Positions 52,682 to 61,204 of a stretch of DNA of 64,000 nt are shown piece after piece. Source of the DNA: Blautia parvula (GTDB taxonomy: Bacteria > Bacillota > Clostridia > Lachnospirales > Lachnospiraceae); the NCBI RefSeq assembly GCF_020215665.1, contig NZ_CP084061.1:4679001-4743000 (forward strand), given 5' to 3'. The notes under the pieces are model-generated. The model had not been told where the DNA came from. It made no database searches and saw nothing but the letters and a program-made list of their open reading frames with translations. Numbering within the stretch: the stretch's first letter is position 1; each line of letters opens with the position of its first letter. A program made the translations under genes and the position numbers.

Positions 52682-53989
52682 TTGAAGAAGAAGTTATGTA
52701 TGGTATGCCTGCTGGCAGCGCTTCTGACGGCGGGCTGTACACAGAACGGGCAGGAACCCGCGCCTGAAGATGAGGACGTGATGACGCTGCCGGATGAAGA
52801 ACAAACAGATGAGGAGACAAAAGAAGAACAAAAAGAATACAGCGTGGAGCTTTCAGATAAACTCTCAGATTTTCAGTTTTCCATCAATGAGACGGTCTAC
52901 ACACTTCCGGCAAAGCTGCAGGAGTGGAAGAATGCCGGCTGGACCTATGAGAAGGACAACGGCAAAAAAGCCCTTGATCCGGAATCTTTCCTGGAAGGTG
53001 AGACGCTGGACAGTGAGGGCGGTTCCCTTACGGCGGATATTGTCAACCTGGACGGGGAGAAGAAACTGCTTGGTGAATGCTATGTAGGCGGTGTACAGCT
53101 TGAGAGCGGGGAGGATGACAGCCGTGTCTACCAGCTTCCGGGAAAAATCAGGATGGGAACCTCCACTTTGGATGAAGTCACAGAGGCATACGGCATGCCG
53201 ACGGACCAGTATGAAGAAAAGGATAATATCTACCTGACTTATGAATATGGAATTTACAAGCAGGCTGATCTTGTATTTGACGTACAGGATGAGATACTGT
53301 ATAAGGCAGTGCTGAAAAATTACAGAGAGCCTGAGGACAGTAATGAAGAGGTAAGTAAAGAGACCCCGGCGGAGGTGCTGAGCTATCAGGCACCGGGAGC
53401 ATTTCCGGAGGACATCATGGAGTTTGTGGTGCGGTATGGGGGCGATTTCTATAAGCTTCCGGCTCCGGTCTCAGAATTTACGAAGAACGGGTGGGAGATT
53501 TTGGAGGATGGTTCAGACAGCATTGTTAAGAGCGGCCGCCATGGTTATGTGACGCTGGAGCGTGACGGACAGACCCTGTATGCAGTGGTGAACAATTACG
53601 CTGATCTGGCAGTCCCTCTGGAAAACAGTTTTGTTATCAGCGTGCACGGCGACTTTGATGTCACCAAAGTATCTGTGGAGATTTACAGGGGAATCACCTT
53701 GGGTATGAGTGAAGAGACTATGAAAGCTCTGCTTGGTGATAATGTATATGAGACGGAGGAGCTGGACAATGGTGTTTCCTATTTTATCTACGCAGATGAG
53801 GCAAAACAGAATTACACCAGGATCTTTGTGGATAAGGACCTGAAGCTGGTCAGAGAAATAGAACTGTCCAACAGCCCGGACACACTTTCTGCGGCGGCCA
53901 TCGGTACGCCAAAGGAAGAGCCGGACAGCGTGGATGCCGCGGCGATGTACGGGGATGACGATTTTCCCAGTGACGCAGGCGAAGAATAA
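52682..53989 (+). CDS. Lipoprotein with two related domains
   Basis: 435 aa, not recognised as a named family. The start is a TTG placed eight bases after a perfect AAAGGAGGTGA. It gives a signal peptide with lipobox LTAGC (Cys19). After an acidic linker there are two similar units: FQFSINETVYTLPAKLQEWKNAGW near 55 and MEFVVRYGGDFYKLPAPVSEFTKNGW near 250. Each is followed by a segment like GKIRMGTSTLDEVTEAYG / YRGITLGMSEETMKALLG. The internal repeats point to duplication. Followed 19 bp later by the thioredoxin-reductase-like gene, so probably co-transcribed. Confidence 0.75.
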   Translation: MKKKLCMVCLLAALLTAGCTQNGQEPAPEDEDVMTLPDEEQTDEETKEEQKEYSVELSDKLSDFQFSINETVYTLPAKLQEWKNAGWTYEKDNGKKALDPESFLEGETLDSEGGSLTADIVNLDGEKKLLGECYVGGVQLESGEDDSRVYQLPGKIRMGTSTLDEVTEAYGMPTDQYEEKDNIYLTYEYGIYKQADLVFDVQDEILYKAVLKNYREPEDSNEEVSKETPAEVLSYQAPGAFPEDIMEFVVRYGGDFYKLPAPVSEFTKNGWEILEDGSDSIVKSGRHGYVTLERDGQTLYAVVNNYADLAVPLENSFVISVHGDFDVTKVSVEIYRGITLGMSEETMKALLGDNVYETEELDNGVSYFIYADEAKQNYTRIFVDKDLKLVREIELSNSPDTLSAAAIGTPKEEPDSVDAAAMYGDDDFPSDAGEE

Positions 53990-54008
53990 AGAACAGAGGT
54001 AAAACAAA

Positions 54009-54938
54009 ATGGAGCAGAAAATATACGACATCATCATCATCGGTTCAGGCCCGGCAGGGCTTTGTGCAGCGATTTATGCCAAACGGGCACAGCTTGATAT
54101 GCTGGTCATTGAGAAAGATTTCTCCAGCGGGGGGCAGATGGTGAAGACCTACGAGGTGGACAATTATCCGGGACTTCCGGGGATGAGCGGCTATGATATG
54201 GCGGAAGCTTTCCGAGGCCATGCGGATAAACTGGGTGCGGTATTTGTCAGGGAGAATGTGAAAGAGGTACAGACAGCGGGTGAACTGAAGAAAATAATCA
54301 CAAATAAAAACCAGTACCTTACAAGAACCCTTGTTATTGCGGCAGGTGCCCGGCACAGGACACTGGGAATCCCCGGTGAGGAGGAATTTTCCGGAATGGG
54401 TGTTTCCTACTGTGCTACCTGTGACGGCGCATTTTTCAAGGACGGGGTCACGGCTGTGATCGGCGGCGGCGATGTGGCGGTGGAGGATGCCATTTTCCTG
54501 TCCAGGATTTGTAAAAAAGTGTATCTGATCCACCGCAGAGATGAACTTCGGGCAGCAGGTATTTTGCAGGAAAGCGTAAAGGCTATTGAAAACGTGGAGA
54601 TTGTGTGGGATACTATTCCGAGGGAAATCAGGGGCACAGACCAGGTGCAGAGTCTCGCGGTAGAAAATGTAAAGACAGGGGAGACGAAGGAGCTTGCCGT
54701 TGACGGTGTATTTATCGCAGTGGGTATCCTGCCTAACACAGAGGAATACGGCAGTCTTGTAAAATTAAACAATGCCGGCTATATAGAGGCGGGAGAAGAC
54801 TGTGCATCCAGCGTTCCGGGTATCTTTGCAGCCGGTGACATACGGACAAAACAACTGCGCCAGATCGTGACAGCAGCGGCAGATGGAGCCAACGCGGTGG
54901 ATTCTGCCCAGAAATACCTGATGGAACAGAAATTATGA
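54009..54938 (+). CDS. Thioredoxin-reductase-like flavoprotein
   Basis: 309 aa. FAD-binding IIGSGPAGLCAAIYAKRA (10-27), redox-active Cys135 and Cys138 in SYCATCDGAFF, NAD(P)-binding VIGGGDVAVEDAIFL and the C-terminal FAD motif GIFAAGDIRTKQLRQ. Reduces thioredoxin or a related disulfide protein in the cytosol. No thioredoxin gene is adjacent, so the physiological partner is open (ferredoxin- or NAD(P)H-linked forms exist in Clostridia). Start ATG follows AGAGGT. Confidence 0.88.
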   Translation: MEQKIYDIIIIGSGPAGLCAAIYAKRAQLDMLVIEKDFSSGGQMVKTYEVDNYPGLPGMSGYDMAEAFRGHADKLGAVFVRENVKEVQTAGELKKIITNKNQYLTRTLVIAAGARHRTLGIPGEEEFSGMGVSYCATCDGAFFKDGVTAVIGGGDVAVEDAIFLSRICKKVYLIHRRDELRAAGILQESVKAIENVEIVWDTIPREIRGTDQVQSLAVENVKTGETKELAVDGVFIAVGILPNTEEYGSLVKLNNAGYIEAGEDCASSVPGIFAAGDIRTKQLRQIVTAAADGANAVDSAQKYLMEQKL

Positions 54939-55019
54939 AAAAAATATAAGAAACATTCAGTCAGGTCCGGGCATTTACTGCACAGACCGTACAGCAGTAT
55001 GATAAAGGAGGAATTACAA

Positions 55020-56300
55020 ATGAAAAACATGAAGGTTCTGGCAGAGGAAATACTCCAGGGAAAATACGATGAGATTCTGAAAGAGATCTATGTGGATGAA
55101 AGCGTTCTGGATTACCAGAGAAAACGTTATAAAAAGGCAATTGAAGAATTTGAGAAAATTTTTGGCGAGAGTGATGTGGAAATCTACAGCGCTCCCGGCA
55201 GATGTGAAGTCGGAGGCAACCATACAGACCATCAGAACGGCATGGTTTTGGCTACATCCATTAACCAGGACGCGCTGGCTGTTGTGGGCAGATCAGAGGA
55301 TGGCATGATCCATGTGCTCTCAGACGGATATGAGATGGTGGATGTGGATGTCAATGATCTGGAAGAGCGTTACGATGAGGAGGGCACAACGGCTGCCCTG
55401 GTACGTGGTGTTGCAGCCGAGTTAAAGGCAAGAGGGTATGAAGTACAGGGGTACAATGCTTATATTGTCAGTGATGTTCTGATCGGTGCGGGCCTGTCAT
55501 CCTCTGCAGCGTTTGAGGTTATCCTTGGAACTATCATATCCGGCCTCTTTAATGAAGGCAGTATTGATCCGGTTGTGATCGCGCAGACAGGACAGTATGC
55601 GGAAAATGTTTATTTTGGAAAACCATGCGGCCTGATGGATCAGATGGCATGTTCCGTAGGCGGTATGATCCATATTGATTTTAAAGAGCCGGGCAGTCCG
55701 GTTGTGGAAAAGGTCCCCTCAGATTTTGAATCTTACCAGTACAGCATGTGTATTGTGGATACAAAAGCTTCCCATGCGGATATGGGGGATGACTATGCAT
55801 CTATCCCGGAAGAGATGAAAAAAGTGGCAAAATTCTTTGGAAAGACGTATCTGCGCGAGGTTGAGGAGGATGACTTTTACAAACAGATCTCTGGTCTGAG
55901 AAGTGTGCTGGGAGACCGTCCTATCCTGCGTGCGCTTCATTTCTTTGAGGAGGAGAGAAGAGTTGAGGGAGAGGTAAAGGCTCTGCGAGATGGGGATTTC
56001 AAAGAATTTCTGGAATTGGTAAAGGATTCCGGCAACTCTTCCTTTAAGTATCTCCAGAATATCTACAACAGCACCAATGTGCAGAAGCAGGCGATGTCTA
56101 TTGCGCTCGCTGTCAGTGATAAGATTCTGAGAAAGCATGGAGTATCACGGGTACACGGCGGAGGATTCGCCGGTACCATTGAAATTTTTGTGGAAAACAG
56201 TTTTGTAGATGAGTATAAGGCCAGAATGGACAGGGTCTTCGGAAAAGGTTCCTGCCAGATTCTGAAGGTTCGTCAGTCAGGCGGAAGAAGAGTTTTATAA
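55020..56300 (+). CDS. galK: Galactokinase-like GHMP kinase
   Basis: 426 aa. The galactokinase signature APGRCEVGGNHTDHQNG is near 59-75 (family consensus GRxNLIGEHTDY, so Cys-Glu-Val-Gly-Gly-Asn here). The GHMP ATP loop GAGLSSSAAFEV is near 159-170 and the C-terminal RVHGGGFAGTI near 380. It phosphorylates galactose or a related sugar at C1. The signature deviates from classical GalK (GGNHTDHQ instead of GEHTDY), a variant common in Clostridia, so substrate preference could differ. AGGAGG precedes the ATG. Monocistronic with its own terminator; no galT or galE nearby. Confidence 0.85.
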   Translation: MKNMKVLAEEILQGKYDEILKEIYVDESVLDYQRKRYKKAIEEFEKIFGESDVEIYSAPGRCEVGGNHTDHQNGMVLATSINQDALAVVGRSEDGMIHVLSDGYEMVDVDVNDLEERYDEEGTTAALVRGVAAELKARGYEVQGYNAYIVSDVLIGAGLSSSAAFEVILGTIISGLFNEGSIDPVVIAQTGQYAENVYFGKPCGLMDQMACSVGGMIHIDFKEPGSPVVEKVPSDFESYQYSMCIVDTKASHADMGDDYASIPEEMKKVAKFFGKTYLREVEEDDFYKQISGLRSVLGDRPILRALHFFEEERRVEGEVKALRDGDFKEFLELVKDSGNSSFKYLQNIYNSTNVQKQAMSIALAVSDKILRKHGVSRVHGGGFAGTIEIFVENSFVDEYKARMDRVFGKGSCQILKVRQSGGRRVL

Positions 56301-56315
56301 TGATCTGATTAGGTG

Positions 56316-56360
56316 CTGCACCGGATAAATCCCTGATAGGGAGTGTCCGGTGCAGTTTTT
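56316..56360 (+). terminator. Terminator after galK
   Basis: CTGCACCGGA (56316-56325) pairs with TCCGGTGCAG (56346-56355), followed by TTTTT. Confidence 0.85.
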
Positions 56361-56409
56361 ATATAGGGGATATGTTATGGGGGATTGAGGTGTAGGGATG
56401 ATGGGGATA

Positions 56410-56517
56410 TAGATTCAGGAATGAATTCAGGAGTAGATTCAGGAGCAGGTTCAGGAATAAGTTCAAGTATAGGTTCAGGTATAGCTTTCAGGAATAGATT
56501 CAGGTATAGGTTAAGTT
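56410..56517 (+). repeat. Degenerate 12-bp tandem repeat
   Basis: About eight or nine drifted copies of (A/G)TTCAGGAATAG-like units (ATTCAGGAATGA, GTTCAGGTATAG and similar). Stop codons in frame exclude a coding repeat. Confidence 0.7.
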
Positions 56518-56740
56518 AGTGTTTAGAGGGGGAATTCATGTAAGGAAAATAGAAATATGGTTTACACTGGTTTACGTAATTTTACTGTCGGGTTACATAA
56601 CGAAATCTGGGACATGGGGATGCCGTCGAAGAGGGAAAATTGAAGAAAATAGTAGGATTTTTAAGACATAATTTTCAGAATATTCTCAATTGTAGAATAT
56701 GCACAATGCTTGTCGAAAAAACCAACATTTACCACATTCC

Positions 56741-56840
56741 ATCCTCAAAGTTATCCACACACAAAAATCCACAAAACCCTGTAAAAATGAAGTTATCCTC
56801 AAAGTTATCCACATTCTCCACAAAAATGTGTGTGGATTAA
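56741..56840 (+). other. DnaA-box cluster
   Basis: Perfect TTATCCACA at 56751-56759 and 56805-56813, one-mismatch TTATCCTCA at 56793-56801, and a diverged box on the minus strand at 56829-56840. The two perfect boxes lie in a 19-bp direct repeat (56741-56759 and 56795-56813). AT-rich sequence follows. No dnaA or dnaN gene is in the window. Confidence 0.65.
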
Positions 56841-57226
56841 TATGATTTACATAATAAAAGAAAGAACAAAGGTTTTGTACACTTGTGATAAAAAGAAGAA
56901 TTTTGGGGAAAAGTGGGGAAAAGGGATTGACATTTTTGAAATCTATTATTTGACGAGGTGCGACAAAATATGCTAATATCCGGGAAAAACTGATGATATT
57001 TTCTGAAAATTGCTGGTTTCCATAAAACTGTGAGGTGACGGGTGTGGGAGAGTTATGGAGAGGGGAGTTGCGGGTGGCTCACGGACGGTGCGCAGGAGGT
57101 ATCCGTGTGGGGAAAAAGTCAGGGGAGACAGGGGCCGCGAATAAGAGCAAGGAAGTCAGCCTGCTGATTTTAAATAGTAAAAACAAAAAGATATGGGAGG
57201 TTATATATAAAAGAAGACTTCTTCTA

Positions 57227-57585
57227 AATTATATGTAAAATAAGAAGAAAGCGAAGCTGGGTGCTGTCAGATTACGGACGAAAGCCGAGGAAGTGCCTTA
57301 AATTATATGTAAAATAAGAAAAAAACGAAGCTGGGTGCTATCAAATTACGGACGAAAGCCGAGGAAGTGCCTTAAATTATATGTAAAATAAGAAAAAAAC
57401 GAAGCTGGGTGCTATCAAATTACGGACGAAAGCCGAGGAAGTGCCTTAAATTATATGTAAAATAAGAAAAAAACGAAGTTGGGTGCTGTCAAATTACGGA
57501 CAAAAGCCGAGGAAGTGCTTTGGATTATATGTAAAATAAGAAGAAAGCGAAGCTGGGTGCTGTCAGATTACGGACGAAAGCTGAG
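57227..57585 (+). repeat. 74-bp tandem array, five units
   Basis: Units begin at 57227, 57301, 57375, 57449 and 57523, exactly 74 bp apart; the last is truncated. The middle copies are nearly identical. Each opens with AATTATATGTAAAATAAGAA and continues with a G/C-richer half containing GAAGCTGGGTGCT and TTACGGACGAAAGC. 74 is not a multiple of three and stops occur in all plus-strand frames. Confidence 0.9.
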
Positions 57586-57826
57586 ATGTAAAGTGAGAAG
57601 AAGGGAAGTCAGGCGTATTTAGATTAAATGCAAATGTCAAACTGTCTTTATGATTATCTATTTGGCAGGAAAAATATTGGTTATCCTTTGTAGTTGTCTA
57701 CAAAAAGAGAAAATGCACGGGAATTTATTATATACCTGGATTGACGAGTATCCAACATAACAAATTACTACTGAGTGTCTACAGAAACAACTGCATTATA
57801 GATATTGTTTAGATAGAAGAATGCAA

Positions 57827-57883
57827 TTGACAAAACAACTATCTTGCATTACAATGTAGCTAACTATATTGCAATGCAAGATA
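57827..57883 (+). promoter_or_regulatory. padR promoter and operator
   Basis: TTGACA (57827-57832), 17-bp spacer, TACAAT (57850-57855). A hyphenated inverted repeat with 16-bp arms (57840-57855 and 57868-57883, one mismatch) overlaps the -10 and runs up to the AGGAGG ribosome site: a classical autoregulatory PadR site. Confidence 0.8.
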
Positions 57884-57895
57884 GGAGGTAAAGCG

Positions 57896-58237
57896 GTGAT
57901 TTCTTCACAGATGTTGAAGGGGACTTTAGAGGGGTGTGTGTTGGCTATTATTGGGAAGGGGGAGGCTTATGGGTATGAGATTTCGGAGCAGTTGGGGGAG
58001 TATGGATTTGGGAAAGTGGCTGAGGGGACGATTTATCCGCTGTTGCTGAGATTGGAGAAGAATCAGTTGATACAGGCTACATTTCGGGAGTCGGAGGTAG
58101 GGCCCAGAAGGAAGTATTATTCTATAACGCAGGAAGGAAAAAAGGAATTCAAAAGATTTCTGGAGAGTTATATGGAATTATCCGGTGCAGTTTCCAGTTT
58201 GTTGGATGATGTGAAAGGGGATTTAATAAATGAATAA
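57896..58237 (+). CDS. PadR-family transcriptional repressor
   Basis: 113 aa, PadR-s1 subfamily winged helix. N-terminus ISSQMLKGTLEGCVLAIIG, DNA-binding GYEISEQLGEYGFGKVAEGTIYPLLLRLE, wing EVGPRRKYYSITQEGKKEF. The start is GTG with AGGAGG seven bases upstream; an in-frame ATG at 57869 lies in the operator. It overlaps the following membrane-protein gene by eight bases, the usual two-gene module. Inducer unknown, often an envelope or antibiotic stress. Confidence 0.92.
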   Translation: MISSQMLKGTLEGCVLAIIGKGEAYGYEISEQLGEYGFGKVAEGTIYPLLLRLEKNQLIQATFRESEVGPRRKYYSITQEGKKEFKRFLESYMELSGAVSSLLDDVKGDLINE

Positions 58238-58880
58238 ACAAACAAAGCAGTTAATGAAGGAAAATAATGACTTATCTTTTCATCTGAAAGCAGCAGATAA
58301 TAAAATTCTGACTGATATGGTAGTCTATATCCGAGGTGCGGATATCAGCGGATACCAACAGGAACTGGTCAGGCGTGATATTACACAGATGATCCTGGAC
58401 GGAGAGCAGAGGGGGGATACCATGGAGGACATAATAGGCAGTGATTACAAGATATTCTGCGACAATGTTCTGAGAGAGGTTCCACATCTCACCCGTGCGG
58501 AAAAAGCGGTCTCCTTTTTAGGAACGTTATGTGTCGCATTAGCAGTCCTGCTTGCAGTCCGCCTTCTTTTCGGTCTGTCAGACATGTTTGGAGACACCCC
58601 CACCTGGCCTTATATCCCCGTAACCACAGGTGCTATCATAAGTATGGTCATACTTTTATGCTCCGTCCTCCTTCTGTATAACACCATCACCAGAAATTCC
58701 TTCAACATCAGTTCCCAAAACAACAAAAGAATTCCCGTACTTTTCGCAGCCATTATACTGGCCTGCATCTGTGCTGATTTCTTCCTGAAAACAGTCATTC
58801 TTTCCGTCCACATATCCATTGTCCTCATTGCCATTCTACTCCTGCTCATCATCTATAAAATAACAGACACCATTAACTAA
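58230..58880 (+). CDS. HAAS-type membrane protein, PadR partner
   Basis: 216 aa. An N-terminal soluble helical domain (about 1-90) contains YIRGADISGYQQELVRRDITQMILDG-like sequence and GDTMEDIIGSDYKIFCDNVL, characteristic of HAAS/DUF1700- or DUF1048-like proteins. Four hydrophobic helices follow (about 92-112, 128-148, 168-185, 190-212). Co-translated with padR. Such pairs are thought to couple membrane signals to PadR activity; the signal is not known. Family assignment is tentative. Confidence 0.75.
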   Translation: MNKQTKQLMKENNDLSFHLKAADNKILTDMVVYIRGADISGYQQELVRRDITQMILDGEQRGDTMEDIIGSDYKIFCDNVLREVPHLTRAEKAVSFLGTLCVALAVLLAVRLLFGLSDMFGDTPTWPYIPVTTGAIISMVILLCSVLLLYNTITRNSFNISSQNNKRIPVLFAAIILACICADFFLKTVILSVHISIVLIAILLLLIIYKITDTIN

Positions 58881-59122
58881 ACCAAACTAAAACTAAAGCC
58901 TAACCTGTAGCCAAAATGTATCTAAAAATTAGTAAGCCACAATAAAATTGTAGTTATACAACAGCAATACAAATGCTGCATATGAATCCATTATAAGAAT
59001 AGAATTGAAAATCTTAGTTTTCAGTATTTTAGTCGTTTTACAAAAACACTTACACAAAAACAGCATATACAACAACCAACAATTTTATAATATACATTTC
59101 AACCGCCTTAAACCAACAGATA

Positions 59123-59356
59123 CTGACTTGCGGAACCCCAGACGGAATATTGGAGGAACGTGAATAGAGTTTCTTAATGAAAAACGGCCTCCGGGTGCGT
59201 GATGAAATTTGATTTCCGAATCAAATTTCAAGGATAGTTGAGCGGACTAATCATCAGATTAGTGCGCGGTTCTATCCGGTTCACGTACCCGGAGGCCGTT
59301 TTTCATTTAGAAACTCTTCACGTCCCGACTATTCCGTCTGGGGTTCTGCAAGTCAG
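59123..59356. repeat. 234-bp imperfect inverted repeat with inner hairpins
   Basis: Outer arms 59123-59149 and 59330-59356 pair over 27 bp with one G-U. Inner arms 59176-59196 and 59287-59307 pair perfectly over 21 bp, with only small bulges between outer and inner arms. The centre carries two more hairpins: TGAAATTTGAT/ATCAAATTTCA (59202-59231) and ACTAATC/GATTAGT around 59246-59262. It resembles a small non-autonomous mobile element or a structured RNA. Confidence 0.85.
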
Positions 59357-59531
59357 AATCGTCCGCATAAGCCAAAGCAGGTTCCGCAAGTCAGAATCGT
59401 CCGCATAAGCCAAAGCAGGTTCCGCAAGTCAGAATCGTCCGCATAAGCCAAAGCAGGTTCCGCAAGTCAGAATCATCCGCATAAGCCAAAGCAGGTCCCA
59501 CAAGTCAGTATCCCCCGCTTAAGCAATAATA
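59342..59531 (+). repeat. 38-bp tandem repeat array
   Basis: Units start at 59342, 59380, 59418, 59456 and 59494; the first four are almost identical, the fifth diverged. Each begins GGTTCCGCAAGTCAGAATC. The left end of the neighbouring inverted repeat carries the same start in reverse orientation. Confidence 0.9.
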
Positions 59532-59542
59532 CAGAAAAAAAG

Positions 59543-61204
59543 TCAACACTCCTTCCCCCACACCAGCCGAAACAAACTCCCTTCCCCCACACAACTCTCC
59601 AATTCCACCTGCGCCCCCAAATAAGCCGCCCCATGCTTCACAATCGACAACCCAAGCCCAGTGCCCCCAATCTCTTTGGAATGGCTCTTATCCACCCTAT
59701 AAAACCGTTCAAACACCCTGGCCTGATCCGTGGAAGGGATTCCGATGCCCGTGTCCGCTACAGATACGCTGATTGTATTCTTCCCATTCAGGACAGTGAC
59801 AGTCACCTTCCCGTCCGGATGATTATATTTAATGGCATTATCGCACAGATTATAGAGAACTTCCTCCAAAATCGGCCTGGTAGTATTGAATACAGCATGT
59901 TCCCCCTCTAAGAAGAGCGAAACCTGTTTGCGTTTTGCAGGCTCCCGCAGCCGTTCCAATGTCTCTTTTGCCAGAGTATACAGATCTGTTTCCTCCTTTT
60001 GATAAGGAAGACACCCCTCATCAAGCTGTGATATCTTGATCACATCCCCGACTAAGGCAATCAGCCTCTGTGCCTCATCGAAAATCTTTCCGGCGAATTT
60101 ATTGATGTCCTCCGGTTTCACAAACCCATCCTGTATGATTTCTGCAAATCCAGATATAGAAGTAAGCGGTGTCTTCAACTCATGTGACACATTGGCAGTG
60201 AATTCCCTCCGCAGATTTTCCCGCTGAATTTTTTCAGTTATGTCAACCAACAAAAGCACTGCGCCGGTCACTTCTTTATCTCGGAGCACAGGGTTGGCAA
60301 TGACCTGGCAGAAGTTCTCACCAATCTGCAGATCGGAAGTGGTGTGTTTTCCGGATAGGACTGCATCCACGGTCTGCTGGAAGGATTCACTTCTGTTGAG
60401 AGAGAGAACGCTGGCATGTGCCTGTGCCTCTGTGGCATCCAGCAGATGCAGGGCGCTGGAGTTGTAGGAGAGAAGGTCAGTCTGGGCGTCAATGACTAAA
60501 AGCCCCTCACTCATATTTTCCGTGATGATGGAAAACTCCTGCTGCTGTCTTCTGGCATCTGAGAGCTGCCTGCGGATAGTGCGCTGTTGTTTGTTGATCT
60601 TTGTGAGCAGTGGTGATATCTCGTCGTAGGCCTCTGTGCGCTCCGGCTGATCCAGGTCCAGGCTGTTGATGGGTGAGACAATTTTCTTGGAAATGCGCGC
60701 AGCAAAAAGGGCGGAGAGCACTACCATCATGAGCAGCACATACAGCATGGGCTGTACCAGCTCTCCAATCAGGGCAGCTACAGTGTACTGGGTGCTGGAT
60801 ACACGGAGAATCTGGCCGTTTGAGAGCTGCTTGGCATAGTAAATTGTTTTTTCCGAAAGCGTATCGGACTGGCGTGTAGCCTTTCCGACACCCTTTAGTT
60901 TTGCTGCGATCACTTCCTGGCGGTTGGAATGGTTCTCCATTTTAGAGGCGTCAGCCTTGTTATCAAAGAGAACACTGCCATCCTCGGCGATGAGAGTGAT
61001 TCTGGCGGATTCCGCAGGAAGATCATCTAAGGCGGTAATGCCCATGTTTTCCACAGAGATTGCCAGATAAGCAGTTTCAGATTTCAGTTCCTTTTCAATC
61101 TGGCTGCCGAAATAGTGATACAGAATGCCCATAATGAAGCCCAGTCCGATGACCAGCACAAGAGCAGATACAAGCATTATGGAGCGGAAGATTCGTTTTG
61201 TCAT
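59543..61204 (-). CDS. phoR: Phosphate-regulon sensor histidine kinase PhoR
   Basis: 553 aa. Two membrane helices (about 8-30 and 143-165) flank an extracytoplasmic region. HAMP- and PAS-like segments follow (ITENMSEGLLVIDAQTDLLSYN near 225). The HisKA box FTANVSHELKTPLTSISGFAEI lies near 330-351, with HATPase_c (YNLCDNAIKYN, VADTGIGIPSTD, GTGLGLSIVKHG). It overlaps phoB by four bases and forms the phosphate-starvation two-component system with it. The pst-phoU genes just upstream in the same direction support the name. Confidence 0.92.
   Translation of the reverse strand: MTKRIFRSIMLVSALVLVIGLGFIMGILYHYFGSQIEKELKSETAYLAISVENMGITALDDLPAESARITLIAEDGSVLFDNKADASKMENHSNRQEVIAAKLKGVGKATRQSDTLSEKTIYYAKQLSNGQILRVSSTQYTVAALIGELVQPMLYVLLMMVVLSALFAARISKKIVSPINSLDLDQPERTEAYDEISPLLTKINKQQRTIRRQLSDARRQQQEFSIITENMSEGLLVIDAQTDLLSYNSSALHLLDATEAQAHASVLSLNRSESFQQTVDAVLSGKHTTSDLQIGENFCQVIANPVLRDKEVTGAVLLLVDITEKIQRENLRREFTANVSHELKTPLTSISGFAEIIQDGFVKPEDINKFAGKIFDEAQRLIALVGDVIKISQLDEGCLPYQKEETDLYTLAKETLERLREPAKRKQVSLFLEGEHAVFNTTRPILEEVLYNLCDNAIKYNHPDGKVTVTVLNGKNTISVSVADTGIGIPSTDQARVFERFYRVDKSHSKEIGGTGLGLSIVKHGAAYLGAQVELESCVGEGSLFRLVWGKEC

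Larger units (their letters stand above)
56301..57895. other. 1.6-kb gene-poor region with DnaA boxes and tandem repeats
   Basis: No convincing gene. In order: galK terminator (56316-56360), a degenerate 12-bp repeat (56410-56517), a DnaA-box cluster (56741-56840), an AT-rich stretch with G-runs, the 74-bp tandem array (57227-57585), a hyphenated palindrome TTTGTAG-TTGT-CTACAAA (57687-57704) and the padR promoter/operator. Two short open frames (56640-56840 and 57035-57238) are not supported. Confidence 0.7.
58881..59542. other. Convergent intergenic region with giant inverted repeat and 38-bp array
   Basis: 662 bp between the HAAS-type gene and phoR. The first ~240 bases are AT-rich and featureless. 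Then come the 234-bp inverted repeat (59123-59356) and, overlapping its right end, the 38-bp tandem array (59342-59531). No open frame is supported. Confidence 0.75.

Noticed and set aside
56640-56840. Small open frame (66 codons)
   Set aside because: Spans the DnaA-box cluster; its peptide simply reflects the box repeats.
57035-57238. Small open frame (67 codons, GTG start)
   Set aside because: Weak start context, composition unlike neighbours, runs into the first 74-bp unit, no recognisable motif.
57227-57585. CRISPR-like array
   Set aside because: The whole 74-bp unit repeats, with no unique spacers, and no cas genes are nearby. The same applies to the 38-bp array at 59342.
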